From Cytobacillus praedii (GTDB lineage Bacteria; Bacillota; Bacilli; Bacillales; Cytobacillaceae): a stretch of 64,000 bases of DNA. The stretch lies in NCBI RefSeq assembly GCF_001439605.1, contig NZ_LMBX01000003.1:1013-65012 (forward strand), given 5' to 3'. Below the pieces are notes generated by a model. The model saw only the letters and a list, made by a program, of their open reading frames with translations, was not told where the DNA came from and ran no database searches. Positions 27,707 to 37,519 of the stretch are shown here, in pieces. The position numbers and the translations under genes were made by a program. Numbering within the stretch: position 1 is the stretch's first letter; each line of letters begins with the position of its first letter.

Positions 27707-28024
27707 TTATCTTTTTCTGCTCTAATGTATATAGACATGTTAGCAAGGAATACTTACTGACTGTCATAAATGTTTCTTTCCCTCTCTCCTAAGTTGGCTG
27801 ATTGCTTGTCCTTACCCTATCATTATTCCGTTCCATCATATCGCATACTTTCTCAATGCCTTTTAGTTAGCTAGCTAATTAATTGATAGTGAATATTTAT
27901 TTTTCTTCTTAATGTGTAAAAAAGTGCAAATATTTAATTAATGGGTGTAAATCCAAATGGTCATTTGAATGATAAGATGAATCATAACATTTTAGATTAG
28001 CAGACCGACAATGGAGGATTCCTA
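27707..28024. other. Gene-free stretch upstream of dapL
   Basis: 318 bases with no credible open frame and no repeat array. It carries short AT-rich palindromes (TAGCTAGCTA near 27866) and CATTTGAATGATAAGA at 27962, shared with the menF promoter region. A dapL promoter is expected here, but no strong -35/-10 pair stands out. Confidence 0.5.
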
Positions 28025-29263
28025 ATGACAACAGATTATACTCAGCAGCTGTTTGCAGACCGGATAGGCGGAACGCAATTTGGTATGAAAGATGAAATTT
28101 ACAAATTTGAAAAGATTAAAAGAGCAAAAAGAGAAGCCACTTTGGCAAATCCATATATGGATTTGATTGATTTAGGAGTTGGCGAACCTGATGCCATGGC
28201 GGATGATCGTGTCGTGCAAAAATTGGCTGAAGAAGCAGGCAAGCCAGAAAACCGCTTTTATGCGGATAACGGCATTGCTGAGTTTAAGCAAGCAGCTGCC
28301 TCTTATATGGATAAGGTGTTTGGTGTAAGTGATCTTAATCCTGAAACAGAAATAAATCATGTGATCGGCTCAAAATCAGCATTAGCCATGCTGCCTTTAG
28401 CTTTTATCAATTCAGGAGATCTTACAATAATGCCTTCACCTTGTTACCCGATTTTAGCTACTCATACAAAGTACTGCGGCGGTGATGTCGTTCAGCTGCC
28501 CCTGACGGAAGAAAATTTGTTTCTTCCGAAGCTAGATACATTGAGTGATAGAGTTTTAGAAAAGGCAAAGCTTTTATATTTAAACTATCCGAATAACCCG
28601 ACTGGAGCGACTGCAACTGCAGCATTTTTTGAAGAAGTTGTTCGATTTGCCAAGAAGCATGAGCTTATTGTCGTGCATGATGCCGCTTATTCAGCCCTTG
28701 TCTTTGATGGGGAGCAGCCGCTTAGTTTTCTCTCCGTACCAGGGGCAAAGGACGTTGGCATTGAACTCCATTCCTTATCAAAATCATTCAATATGACAGG
28801 ATGGCGTATTGGCTTTATCACAGGGAACGAAAAGCTTGTCAAGGCGTTTGCAACTGTAAAGGATAACAATGATTCCGGTCAATTCATTGCCATTCAGAAA
28901 GCAGCAGCCTATGCACTTGCCCATCCGGAAATTACTATTCAAACTGCTGAAAAATATTCGCGGAGACATGAATTATTGACAAACGCATTGGCTGTATGCG
29001 GCTTCCATGCAGTGAAGCCGAAGGGATCATTTTTCTTATATACAAAGACGCCGAAAGCGGTGGCGGATGGTCCATCTTTTCAATCGGCAGAAGAGTTTAG
29101 CCAGTATTTAATACGAGAGCATTTAATCTCTAGTGTACCGTGGGATGATGCAGGTCAATATGTCCGCTTTTCAGTTACCTTCCAGGCAAATGGGATCGAG
29201 GAAGAGCTTCGAGTAATCCAAGAGATAGAAGATAGATTAAGGCGAGATGTATTTATCTTTTGA
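28025..29263 (+). CDS. dapL: LL-diaminopimelate aminotransferase (DapL-type)
   Basis: PLP aminotransferase of fold type I, 412 residues. DLGVGEPD, ENRFYADNGIAEFK, YPNNPTGA, and the PLP-lysine segment SLSKSFNMTGWRIGF are visible. N-terminal RIGGTQFGMKDEIYKFEKIK agrees with the DapL group, which converts tetrahydrodipicolinate to LL-DAP in one step. Only 13 bases separate it from dapF, the next enzyme of that route, which supports the assignment. The alternative is a broader-specificity aminotransferase, since B. subtilis uses the acetylated branch (PatA). Confidence 0.82.
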   Translation: MTTDYTQQLFADRIGGTQFGMKDEIYKFEKIKRAKREATLANPYMDLIDLGVGEPDAMADDRVVQKLAEEAGKPENRFYADNGIAEFKQAAASYMDKVFGVSDLNPETEINHVIGSKSALAMLPLAFINSGDLTIMPSPCYPILATHTKYCGGDVVQLPLTEENLFLPKLDTLSDRVLEKAKLLYLNYPNNPTGATATAAFFEEVVRFAKKHELIVVHDAAYSALVFDGEQPLSFLSVPGAKDVGIELHSLSKSFNMTGWRIGFITGNEKLVKAFATVKDNNDSGQFIAIQKAAAYALAHPEITIQTAEKYSRRHELLTNALAVCGFHAVKPKGSFFLYTKTPKAVADGPSFQSAEEFSQYLIREHLISSVPWDDAGQYVRFSVTFQANGIEEELRVIQEIEDRLRRDVFIF

Positions 29264-29276
29264 AAGGAGGACCCTT

Positions 29277-30131
29277 ATGCAATTTACGAAAATGCATGGA
29301 TTAGGGAATAATTATATTTTTTTTAACCTATTGGAAATGTCTATGGAAGATCAAGACTTTGAACAGCTTGCTATAACGGTATCTAATGTAAACACCGGAA
29401 TCGGATCAGATGGCATGATCTTAATGTGTCCTTCTGAAATCGCTGATTTTAAAATGAGGATTTTTAATGAGGATGGTTCAGAAGGGAAGAATTGTGGAAA
29501 TGGCTTAAGATGTGTAGCGAAATATCTCTTCGACCACATGTATGCAACAAGCACAGATTTCTCAATTGAAACGTTAGGCGGAATCGTTCATGTCAAAGTG
29601 GAACCGGATAAAAAACGGATTGTCCGATCGGTGACCATTGATATGGGAAAGCCAAAGCTGACTAAAGGAATGATTCCGATGAATGGAGACCCGGAAGCAA
29701 AGACGATAAATGAACTTCTTACAATTGGCGGGCAAAGTTTTCCAATGACATGTGTTTCAATGGGCAATCCACATTCGATTTTATTTGTTGATAATGTAGC
29801 CACATTTCCATTAGAAGAAATCGGTCCTGTAATTGAATACTCCGAATTATTCCCTGAACGAGTGAATTTAGGCATCGTCCATGTGAAAAGTCGCCAAGAG
29901 ATCTATTACCGTGTATGGGAGAGAGGCTCGGGACTAACAATGGCATGCGGCACTGGTGCGTGTGCAGCTGTTGTTGCGGCCACATTAAATCACTTGGTAG
30001 ATCAATATATTCCAATAACCGTTCATCTCCCAGGAGGGCAGCTGACAATAAGCTGGGATGAAGATGATCATGTTTGGAAAAGGGGGGAGGCTGCCTATAT
30101 TTGCCATGGTGAATTAGTGTTGGAAGGATAA
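29277..30131 (+). CDS. dapF: Diaminopimelate epimerase
   Basis: Epimerises LL- to meso-DAP for lysine and peptidoglycan. The 284-residue two-domain protein has both catalytic cysteines in context: NCGNGLRC (C73) and MACGTGACA (about residue 225). The N-terminal FTKMHGLGNNYIFF is typical, although the usual Asp after N-N is Tyr. AAAGGAGGA precedes the ATG at 29277; the in-frame ATG at 29247 lies inside dapL. It forms an operon with dapL and ends 30 bases before a long repeat array. Confidence 0.94.
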   Translation: MQFTKMHGLGNNYIFFNLLEMSMEDQDFEQLAITVSNVNTGIGSDGMILMCPSEIADFKMRIFNEDGSEGKNCGNGLRCVAKYLFDHMYATSTDFSIETLGGIVHVKVEPDKKRIVRSVTIDMGKPKLTKGMIPMNGDPEAKTINELLTIGGQSFPMTCVSMGNPHSILFVDNVATFPLEEIGPVIEYSELFPERVNLGIVHVKSRQEIYYRVWERGSGLTMACGTGACAAVVAATLNHLVDQYIPITVHLPGGQLTISWDEDDHVWKRGEAAYICHGELVLEG

Positions 30132-30160
30132 TCCAATAAGTATTTAGTAGGAATACAAAT

Positions 30161-31345
30161 TGAGTTCAGTTTTCCTATAAAAAAGGATAAAAGGTCGTCA
30201 ATAGCCTCTATTGAGTTCGATTATCCTGTGAAAAAAGTAAAAAAGGGAATCAATCGCCCTTATTGATTCCAGTTTTCCTGTAAAAAGGCTAAAAAGGTCA
30301 TCAATAGCCTCTATTGAGTTCGATTATCCTGTGAAAAAAGCAAAAAAGGGAATCAATCGCCCTTATTGATTCCAGTTTTCCTGTAAAAGAAGCAAAAAAG
30401 GTCATCAATAACCCCTATTGAGTTCAGTTTTCCTGTAAAAAAAGCAAAAAAGGTCATCAATAGCCCCTATTGAGTTCAGTTTTCCTGTAAAAGAAGCAAA
30501 AAAGGTCGTCAATAGTCCCTATTGAGTTCAGTTTTCCTGTAAAAAAAGCAAAAAAGGTCATCAATAACCTTTATTGAGTCTGATTTTCCTGTAAAAAAGG
30601 CTAAAAAGGTCATCAATAACCTCTATTGAGTACGATTTTCCTGTAAATAAAGTAAAAAAGGGAATCAATCGCCCTTATTGATTCCAGTTTTCCTGTAAAA
30701 AAGGCAAAAAAGGTCGTCAATAACCCCTATTGAGTTCAGTTTTCCTGTAAAAGAAGCAAAAAAGGTAATCAATAACCTTTATTGAGTATGATTTTCCTGT
30801 AAAAAAGGCTAAAAAGGTCATCAATAACCTCTATTGAGTACGATTTGCCTGTAAATAAAGTAAAAAAGGGAATCAATCGCCCTTATTGATTCCAGTTTTC
30901 CTGTATAAGAAGCAAAAAAGGTCATCAATAACCCCTATTGAGTTCAGATTTCATGTAAAAAAAAGCAAAAATGGTCATCAATAACCACTATTGATTCCAG
31001 TTTTCTTGTAAAAAAAGTAAAAAAGGTCATCAATCGCCCTTATTGATTCCAGTTTTCCTGTAAAAAAGGCTAAAAGGGTAATCAATACCCTCTATTGAGT
31101 TCGATTTGCCTGTAAATAAAGTAAAAAAGGGAATCAATACCCTCTATTGAGTTCGATTATCCTGTGAAAAAAGTAAAAAAGGTCATCAATCGCCCTTATT
31201 GATTCCAGTTTTCCTGTAAAAAAGGCAAAAAAGGTCATCAATAACCCCTATTGAGTTCAGTTTTCCTTTAAAAAAAGCAGAAAAGGTAATCAATAGCCTT
31301 TATTGATTTTTCCTATAAAAATACCAAAAAAGATCACCAATAAAA
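30161..31345. repeat. Large 52-bp tandem repeat array (22 units plus a degenerate end)
   Basis: Twenty-two contiguous units of 51-53 bp (nearly all 52) run from 30161 to 31303, then a decayed half unit reaches about 31345. Each unit reads TGAGTTCAG or TGATTCCAG, then TTTTCCTGT, an A-rich block with AAGCAAAAAAGG, and TCATCAATA...CCCTAT. Unit junctions form hairpins: GGAATCAAT / ATTGATTCC in one subtype and TCAATA / TATTGA in the other. There are no unique spacers, so this is not CRISPR. It fills the dapF-glnA gap and leaves only about 30-70 bases for a glnA promoter. Confidence 0.95.
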
Positions 31346-31374
31346 TTATTATTTTGCAAAAGGGAGGAAATAAA

Positions 31375-32712
31375 ATGACAAAGTCTTATAGCAGAGACGA
31401 GATTATGAAGGTTGCCAAAGAGGAAAATGTTCGATACATCCGATTACAGTTTACTGATTTATTTGGAACGATAAAAAATGTGGAAATTCCAATCAGCCAG
31501 CTGCCAAAGGCATTGGATAATAAAATGATGTTTGATGGCTCGTCAATCGAAGGATTTGTTCGCATTGAAGAGTCAGATATGTACTTATATCCTGACCTGG
31601 ACACTTTTGTTATTTTTCCATGGACAGCTGAAAAAGGAAAGGTTGCCCGATTGATCTGCGATATTTATCATCCAGATGGCACTCCATTTGAAGGAGACCC
31701 CCGCAGTAATTTAAAACGTATTTTGAATGAAATGAGAGAACTAGGATTTACTGATTTTAATGTTGGACCAGAGCCAGAATTTTTCTTGTTTAAACTAGAT
31801 GAAAATGGTCAGCCAACACTGGAGCTGAATGATCAAGGCGGATATTTTGATTTGGCGCCAACCGATCTTGGCGAAAACTGCCGCCGTGACATCGTAATAG
31901 AGTTAGAAGAAATGGGTTTTGAAATTGAAGCTTCCCACCATGAAGTAGCACCCGGGCAGCATGAAATTGATTTTAAATATCAGAATGCATTAAAGGCTTG
32001 TGATGATATTCAAACATTCAAACTTGTTGTGAAAACAATTGCCCGCAAGCATGGACTTCATGCAACATTTATGCCTAAGCCATTATTTGGTGTGAATGGT
32101 TCTGGAATGCATAGTAATCTATCTTTGTTTAAAGAAGGAGAGAATGCTTTCTATGAAAAAAGTGGTTCGTTAGAGTTAAGCGGGACGGCACGACAATTTA
32201 TTGCAGGTATTTTAAAGCATGCCCCGAATTTTACAGCGATTACTAATCCAACGGTTAATTCCTATAAAAGGCTAGTGCCTGGCTATGAGGCACCGTGTTA
32301 TGTCGCGTGGTCAGCGAGAAATAGAAGCCCGCTTATACGCATACCAGCATCCCGTGGAATGAGTACTCGTGTAGAGGTAAGAAGTGTAGATCCGGCTGCC
32401 AATCCGTACTTGGCAATGGCTGTTTTATTAGCTGCCGGACTAGATGGAATAAAAAATAGTTTAACTCCGCCTGAGCCGGTGGATAGAAACATCTACGTCA
32501 TGTCTAAGGAAGAACGGATTGAAAATGGCATCGCGGATTTGCCGTCTACATTAGCACATGCACTTGAAAATTTAAAATCAGATGAAGTAATAACAAGTGC
32601 GCTAGGTATGCATCTGTTTGAACATTTTATTGAAGCAAAAGAAATTGAGTGGGATATGTTCCGGACGCAGGTCCATCCATGGGAGCGGGAACAGTACATT
32701 TTACAATATTAA
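31375..32712 (+). CDS. glnA: Glutamine synthetase, type I
   Basis: ATP-dependent amidation of glutamate. The 445-residue GSI protein has [17 protein letters not shown] at the N-terminus, [10 protein letters not shown], the [13 protein letters not shown] metal segment, [11 protein letters not shown], and [17 protein letters not shown] with [18 protein letters not shown] sets the ATG at 31375 rather than 31303. No glnR lies upstream as it does in the usual Bacillus glnRA operon, so this may be a second or relocated copy. It is followed 33 bases later by asnB, pairing two glutamine-linked amidation enzymes. Confidence 0.95.
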   Translation: MTKSYSRDEIMKVAKEENVRYIRLQFTDLFGTIKNVEIPISQLPKALDNKMMFDGSSIEGFVRIEESDMYLYPDLDTFVIFPWTAEKGKVARLICDIYHPDGTPFEGDPRSNLKRILNEMRELGFTDFNVGPEPEFFLFKLDENGQPTLELNDQGGYFDLAPTDLGENCRRDIVIELEEMGFEIEASHHEVAPGQHEIDFKYQNALKACDDIQTFKLVVKTIARKHGLHATFMPKPLFGVNGSGMHSNLSLFKEGENAFYEKSGSLELSGTARQFIAGILKHAPNFTAITNPTVNSYKRLVPGYEAPCYVAWSARNRSPLIRIPASRGMSTRVEVRSVDPAANPYLAMAVLLAAGLDGIKNSLTPPEPVDRNIYVMSKEERIENGIADLPSTLAHALENLKSDEVITSALGMHLFEHFIEAKEIEWDMFRTQVHPWEREQYILQY

Positions 32713-32745
32713 TAGTTAAAAAATAACGAAAGAGTGTGATAATCT

Positions 32746-34596
32746 GTGTGTGGAATAACAGGATGGATTAATTGGCATCAAGATTTGACAAAAGAAGAAT
32801 TCATCGTGGAAAGGATGGCGCAAACCTTAGCAAAGCGCGGTCCAGATGCTTCGAGTGTCTGGAGCGCACGCCATGCCTCATTTGGACATAAACGGCTAAT
32901 CGTTGTTGATCCTGAAGGTGGCATTCAGCCGATGACTAAAACAAAAAACGGAAACACATATACAATCGTATATAATGGGGAGCTTTATAATACGGAGGAC
33001 ATTCGAAAAGAGTTAATCCAGCGTGGCCACTCATTTAAAAGCCATTCTGATACGGAAGTTCTTTTAGCATCCTATATGGAATGGGCAGAAAGCTGCACAG
33101 ACCATTTAAATGGAATCTATGCCTTTGCTGTATGGGACCATGGGCAGGAGAAACTTTTCATGGCAAGAGATCGACTTGGTGTGAAACCACTTTTTTATAA
33201 GGAAGAGCTGGGTTCATTATTATTTGCTTCAGAGTTAAAAGCCATTTTGGCTCATCCTAATGTGAAAGCGGAAGTGGATAGGGAAGGACTTCAGGAAGTG
33301 TTCGGATTAGGTCCATCAAAGACTCCTGGTCATGGGGTTTTTAGGGGGATTAAAGAACTTCGCCCTGCTCATTCCCTAATCTTTACGAAAAATGGCATGA
33401 AAATATGGCGCTATTGGAATGTAGAAAGCAAGAGGCATCAGCATTCATTAGAGGATACTGTAGATCAAGTAAAATATCTAGTAAAGGATGCTGTAGAACG
33501 CCAGTTGGTTGCAGATGTGCCTGTGTGTACTTTTTTATCAGGCGGAATTGATTCGAGTGCGCTCAGTGCCTTTGCTTCCGCGTATTTTAAAAAGGAAGGA
33601 AGGGGTTCACTCCACACGTATTCGATTGATTATGATCGCAACAGTGAGTATTTCGAAGCAAGTGCATTTCAGCCTGATCAGGATGGTCCATGGATTCAAA
33701 GGATGAAGCAGCATTTGGGCTCAATCCACCACTCGGCGATTATTAATAATGAACAGCTTGCCGATCGTTTGGAGGATGCCGTCCGAATGAGGGATTTGCC
33801 AGGAATGGCAGATATAGACTCTTCCCTTTTATGGTTTTGTGAGCATATTAAACAGGATTTCACGGTTGCATTATCTGGTGAATGTGCGGATGAGCTTTTC
33901 GGAGGATACCCGTGGTTTTATAGAGAAGAGTTGCTTCATATCAATGGGTTTCCATGGATGAGATCGCATGCTGAAAGAGAGCAGCTTCTTCTTCCAAAAT
34001 GGCAGGAGAAACTTGATTTACAAAGCTATGTGAAAGAGCGTTACAGTGAAACTGTGGCTGAAACCCCTCAATTAGATGGAGAATCATCAATAGAGGCTCG
34101 ACGCCGGGAAATGTTTTATTTAAATATGGTCTGGTTTATGCAAACATTGCTTGATCGCAAAGATCGTATGAGCATGGGGGCAAGCTTAGAGGTGCGTGTG
34201 CCATTTGCTGATCATCGTATCGTGGAATATGCATGGAACATTCCATGGGAGATGAAAATGCTGAATGGCCGTGAAAAAGGTATATTACGAAAGGCTCTTG
34301 AAGGGGTGCTTCCTAATGAGGTACTTTATCGGAAAAAGAGTCCATATCCAAAAACATATCATCCGCAATATATGAATCTAGTCAAAAACAAATTAACTGC
34401 TATCCTCAATAACAAAACTTCCCCAATCCTAGAAATCATCTCGAAACAAAAAGTTCAAGAAATCATTGATTCTAACGGATCCTCATTTAAAGTTCCTTGG
34501 TATGGTCAGCTTATGACAGGACCGCAGCTCATCGCTCATCTTTCGCAAATCAACATGTGGCTTGAACAGTATAAAATCGATATTATTGATAATTAG
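32746..34596 (+). CDS. asnB: Asparagine synthetase (glutamine-hydrolysing)
   Basis: The N-terminal Ntn glutaminase domain starts with Cys2 right after the GTG start (MCGITGWINW), which fixes the start codon. RLIVVDPEGGIQP, YNGELYN and SHSDTEVLL follow. The C-terminal synthetase domain has the PP-loop SGGIDSSALSAF (about residue 265), LSGECADELFGGY and the KDRMSMGASLEVRVPF segment. The 616-residue length is that of the AsnB/AsnO group. The ribosome site (AAAGAG) is weak, so translation may be coupled to glnA. A strong terminator follows. Confidence 0.95.
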   Translation: MCGITGWINWHQDLTKEEFIVERMAQTLAKRGPDASSVWSARHASFGHKRLIVVDPEGGIQPMTKTKNGNTYTIVYNGELYNTEDIRKELIQRGHSFKSHSDTEVLLASYMEWAESCTDHLNGIYAFAVWDHGQEKLFMARDRLGVKPLFYKEELGSLLFASELKAILAHPNVKAEVDREGLQEVFGLGPSKTPGHGVFRGIKELRPAHSLIFTKNGMKIWRYWNVESKRHQHSLEDTVDQVKYLVKDAVERQLVADVPVCTFLSGGIDSSALSAFASAYFKKEGRGSLHTYSIDYDRNSEYFEASAFQPDQDGPWIQRMKQHLGSIHHSAIINNEQLADRLEDAVRMRDLPGMADIDSSLLWFCEHIKQDFTVALSGECADELFGGYPWFYREELLHINGFPWMRSHAEREQLLLPKWQEKLDLQSYVKERYSETVAETPQLDGESSIEARRREMFYLNMVWFMQTLLDRKDRMSMGASLEVRVPFADHRIVEYAWNIPWEMKMLNGREKGILRKALEGVLPNEVLYRKKSPYPKTYHPQYMNLVKNKLTAILNNKTSPILEIISKQKVQEIIDSNGSSFKVPWYGQLMTGPQLIAHLSQINMWLEQYKIDIIDN

Positions 34597-34646
34597 AAAA
34601 TGGGTCATAAGAAAAGCGGTAGAAACTTTTCTTACGACCCATTTTT
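34597..34646. terminator. Bidirectional terminator between asnB and ytlD
   Basis: AAAATGGGTCATAAGAAAAG pairs with the segment ending in CGACCCATTTTT, one internal mismatch. T-runs lie on both strands, serving asnB and the convergent transporter operon. Confidence 0.88.
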
Positions 34647-35441
34647 AATTAATTTTCTTTCTAATAGTTCAACCAGCTGATACATAATTGTAGCAAATAT
34701 GGCAATTACAAGGAGAGAAAGCATCACAAGTGTGAAGTTAAATACTTGGAATCCATAGATAATCATGTACCCAAGACCTTTTGAGGCGACAAGGAATTCA
34801 CCAACAATGACACCAACCCAAGATAAGCCGACATTGACTTTAAGTGTGGATATGATGACTGGGAAAGAGGCAGGTAAAATGGCTTCTTTGAAAATTTGAA
34901 ATCGGGTGGCACCAAAGGTTTGCAGTACCTTTATATAGTTAGGATCTACTTCTTTAAATGAAGTATAGACGACGATTGTTGTGATGATAATGGAGATAAT
35001 TGCTCCCATTGCGACGATGGATGTAAAGCTAGGACCTAGTGCCACGATCAAAATCGGGCCAAGTGCTACCTTAGGCATTGAGTTTAAAACGACTAGATAG
35101 GGATCCGCAATTTTTGAAAGTAGCGGTGACCACCAAAGGATAGCAGCTAGCAAGGTACCAAGTACTGTTCCTAAAATAAACCCAAATATCGTTTCAAAAA
35201 GTGTATAGCTTAAATCTACAAATAAAGTTCCGTCTTGAACTTTTGTAAGGAAGAGCTCCCATACTTTGAATGGTGAACTAAAGATTAATGGATCAATCCA
35301 CTGCATTCTGCTAGCAATCTCCCATCCTGAAAAAAAGACTAGAAAAATGATAAGCTGGTAAAATCGGACCCATTTCTTTTCACGTTTTAATGATTGAAGA
35401 TATCTACGGTGTCCTTGTTCAATGTTTGTTTGTGGGTTCAA
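34632..35441 (-). CDS. ytlD: ABC transporter permease (NitT/TauT type, YtlD-like)
   Basis: Inner-membrane permease with about six membrane segments and the binding-protein-dependent loop [20 protein letters not shown] (about residues 180-200). A TTG start at 35441 is supported by AAGGAG about ten bases upstream inside the ATPase gene, so the two genes overlap by 23 bases. An ATG at 35504 would add 21 unlikely residues. Last gene of a minus-strand transporter set. Gene order beside ytmA and pckA matches B. subtilis ytlD. The substrate is not known; sulfonate-, nitrate- and thiamine-precursor-type systems share this architecture. Confidence 0.86.
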   Translation of the reverse strand: MNPQTNIEQGHRRYLQSLKREKKWVRFYQLIIFLVFFSGWEIASRMQWIDPLIFSSPFKVWELFLTKVQDGTLFVDLSYTLFETIFGFILGTVLGTLLAAILWWSPLLSKIADPYLVVLNSMPKVALGPILIVALGPSFTSIVAMGAIISIIITTIVVYTSFKEVDPNYIKVLQTFGATRFQIFKEAILPASFPVIISTLKVNVGLSWVGVIVGEFLVASKGLGYMIIYGFQVFNFTLVMLSLLVIAIFATIMYQLVELLERKLIKNGS

Positions 35442-36198
35442 GAGATTCCAGCTCCTTCCAGACAGTTTGAAAGATACTTGAATAAGCTTCATGGTTCCGT
35501 GCATTGAATGGGGTTGCTTCTCTTAAATCATCAGGCATAATAAACGTTTTGTGAATCTGTCCTGGACTGGAGGAGAAGAGAAAAATGCGGTCGCTCATCG
35601 CAATGGCCTCCCCAATATCATGTGTCACTAGAATGGCTGTTTTTCCAAACGATTTTAATGTATTGGAAACGAGATCCTCTAGCTTTAGCTTTGTTTGATA
35701 ATCGAGTGCTGAAAAAGGTTCATCAAGCATGAGAAGCTTTGGCTCCGTTGCTAATGTTCTAACTAAGGCTACTCGCTGCCTCATTCCGCCAGATAGTTGT
35801 TTAGGATACTGTTTCTCTACACCTTTAAGTCCCATTTTCTCGAGAAGGGTGAGAGCGTAATCTCTGTTTGAATCATTCAGACTGCCATCAATTTTTAATC
35901 CTAATAAAATATTTTCTTCGATTGTTTTCCATGGAAAAAGATAATCCTGCTGGAGCATGTAGCCAATATTTTTACTTGCTTCTTGAACGTCTTTTTCCTC
36001 TAATGTAACTGTTCCAGCAGTTGGCTCAAGCAAGCCGGCAATAATCGACAGCAGGGTTGTTTTTCCACAGCCGCTTGGTCCAAGGAAGGAAACAAATTCT
36101 CCCTCCCCGATCTCAAGTGAAATATCGGAGAGGGCTGTTGTGGCAGAGGTCTTTGTAAAGTACGTATGGTGAATTCCTTGTAAGCTTAAGAAATCCAT
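35419..36198 (-). CDS. ytlC: ABC transporter ATP-binding protein (YtlC-like)
   Basis: Nucleotide-binding subunit of 259 residues. Walker [10 protein letters not shown] (about residue 41), Q-loop LQQDYLFPW, signature [13 protein letters not shown], Walker [13 protein letters not shown] and H-loop [11 protein letters not shown]. The sequence groups with the SsuB/TauB importer ATPases. GGAGGG precedes the ATG. Upstream, a 270-base repeat array separates it from the binding-protein gene, which is unusual for such operons. Confidence 0.92.
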   Translation of the reverse strand: MDFLSLQGIHHTYFTKTSATTALSDISLEIGEGEFVSFLGPSGCGKTTLLSIIAGLLEPTAGTVTLEEKDVQEASKNIGYMLQQDYLFPWKTIEENILLGLKIDGSLNDSNRDYALTLLEKMGLKGVEKQYPKQLSGGMRQRVALVRTLATEPKLLMLDEPFSALDYQTKLKLEDLVSNTLKSFGKTAILVTHDIGEAIAMSDRIFLFSSSPGQIHKTFIMPDDLREATPFNARNHEAYSSIFQTVWKELESLEPTNKH

Positions 36199-36248
36199 TG
36201 GAACCCTCCTTAGTATCTTTTTTTCTTCATTTTTAATAACTTTGGTTT

Positions 36249-36518
36249 AGGAACGGAAAGCGAGCAATCGTGCCCGTTATTGAGTAAAAAGCAGATACCC
36301 GGGAACGAAAAGCGAGCAAACGAGCCCGTTATTGTGTAAAAAGCAGATGCACGGGAACGAAAAGCGAGTAATCATGCCCATTATTGTGTATAAAGCAGAT
36401 ACACGGGAACGAAAAGCGAGTAAACGAGCCCATTACTGACTAAAAAGCAGATACCCAGGAACGAAAAGCGAGTAATCGTTCCCGTTACTGAGTAAAAAGC
36501 AGGTGCACGGGAACGAAT
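36249..36518. repeat. 52-bp tandem repeat array inside the ytl transporter operon
   Basis: Five complete 52-bp units start at 36249, 36301, 36353, 36405 and 36457, with a partial sixth at 36509. Consensus pieces are GGGAACGAAAAGCGAG, then TAATCGTGCCCGTTATTG and AAAAAGCAGATACCC. Aligned from the unit start, it matches the 59.1-kb array at about 32 of 52 positions with no gap, including TGCCCGT at the same offset. It lies between the binding-protein stop and the ATPase start on the minus strand. Confidence 0.95.
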
Positions 36519-36523
36519 TGGAC

Positions 36524-37519
36524 TTACTTCATTACACCTTCAGCAATTTCAGTATTAACAAGCGTTTCATAGTCAATTCGTTCAGGCAGCTCACCAGCTT
36601 CCTCCATGACATCTTGCAGGTTATTCCAGCCATCTTCATTTAAAATCGGATTTGTTGCAAACGAGCCTTGATTTTTATAGCGTTCAACAACCATTTCAAT
36701 TGTTTCGATATTCGTGTTATCGAAATAGCCTTTAATCACATCTGCTATTTCTTTTGCTGTATGTGTGTCTACCCATTGCTGTGCCTTATAAATGGCTCTT
36801 GTAAACTTTTCAACTGTTTCTTTATTTTCTTTAATTGTGCTCTCTTTTGTCATAAATGTTGTGTATGGAAGGTTGCCAGATTCCTCCCCGAATGAGGCAA
36901 CGATATAGCCTTTTCCTTCTTGTTCAAACACACTGGCTGTTGGTTCGAAAAGCTGGACAAATTCGCCTGTTCCAGAGGCAAAGGCTGGAGCGATATTGGC
37001 AAAATCAACATTTTGAATTAAATCTAAATCTTGATGTGGATCAATGCCATGCTTTTTCAGAACAAATTCACCAACCATTTGCGGCATGCCGCCTTTGCGC
37101 TGTCCAAGGAAGGTTGCCCCTTTTAATTGATCCCAAGAAAAATTGTTTATTTTTTCACGAGAAACAAGAAATGTACCATCTGTTTGAGTAAGTGCAGCAA
37201 AGTTGATAACTGGATCATTTGAGCCTTGTGCATAAACATAGATAGATGTTTCAGATCCAACAAGGGCAATGTCAATACTGTCTGACAATAAGGCTGTCAT
37301 GGTCTTATCTCCGCCAGCAGTAGTGGTCAGTTCGACATTTAAGCCCTCCTCTTCAAAATAACCCTTTTCAAGTGCAACATATTGTGGCGCATAGAAAATG
37401 GATCTTGTTACTTCACCGATACGAATATTTTGAACCTTATCTTTTCCACAGGCTGCAAGGGGTATAATAAGAATGGCAATTAAAACAAGGGAAAAACTAA
37501 CTTTTAGCCATTTTTTCAT
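36524..37519 (-). CDS. ytlA: ABC transporter substrate-binding lipoprotein (NMT1/ThiY type, YtlA-like)
   Basis: A 331-residue lipoprotein with lipobox LAAC (Cys 24). It is a periplasmic-binding type II fold of the NitT/TauT group: YAPQYVALEKGYFEEEGLNV, ALLSDSIDIALVGSE and FLGQRKGGMPQMVGEF are characteristic. GGAGG lies eight bases before the ATG at 37519. First gene of the minus-strand transporter set with ytlC and ytlD. The ligand is unknown; no thiamine or other riboswitch is seen upstream that would identify it. Confidence 0.9.
   Translation of the reverse strand: MKKWLKVSFSLVLIAILIIPLAACGKDKVQNIRIGEVTRSIFYAPQYVALEKGYFEEEGLNVELTTTAGGDKTMTALLSDSIDIALVGSETSIYVYAQGSNDPVINFAALTQTDGTFLVSREKINNFSWDQLKGATFLGQRKGGMPQMVGEFVLKKHGIDPHQDLDLIQNVDFANIAPAFASGTGEFVQLFEPTASVFEQEGKGYIVASFGEESGNLPYTTFMTKESTIKENKETVEKFTRAIYKAQQWVDTHTAKEIADVIKGYFDNTNIETIEMVVERYKNQGSFATNPILNEDGWNNLQDVMEEAGELPERIDYETLVNTEIAEGVMK

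Noticed and set aside
30161-31303. CRISPR array
   Set aside because: Units are contiguous 52-bp tandem repeats without unique spacers, and no cas gene is in the window.
31304-31374. GlnR/TnrA box or clear promoter for glnA
   Set aside because: No TGTNAN7TNACA match and no convincing -35/-10 pair between the array and the start codon.
36668-37191. Plus-strand open frames inside ytlA
   Set aside because: Antisense shadows of a gene with clear lipobox and domain; Cys/Phe-rich composition typical of shadows.
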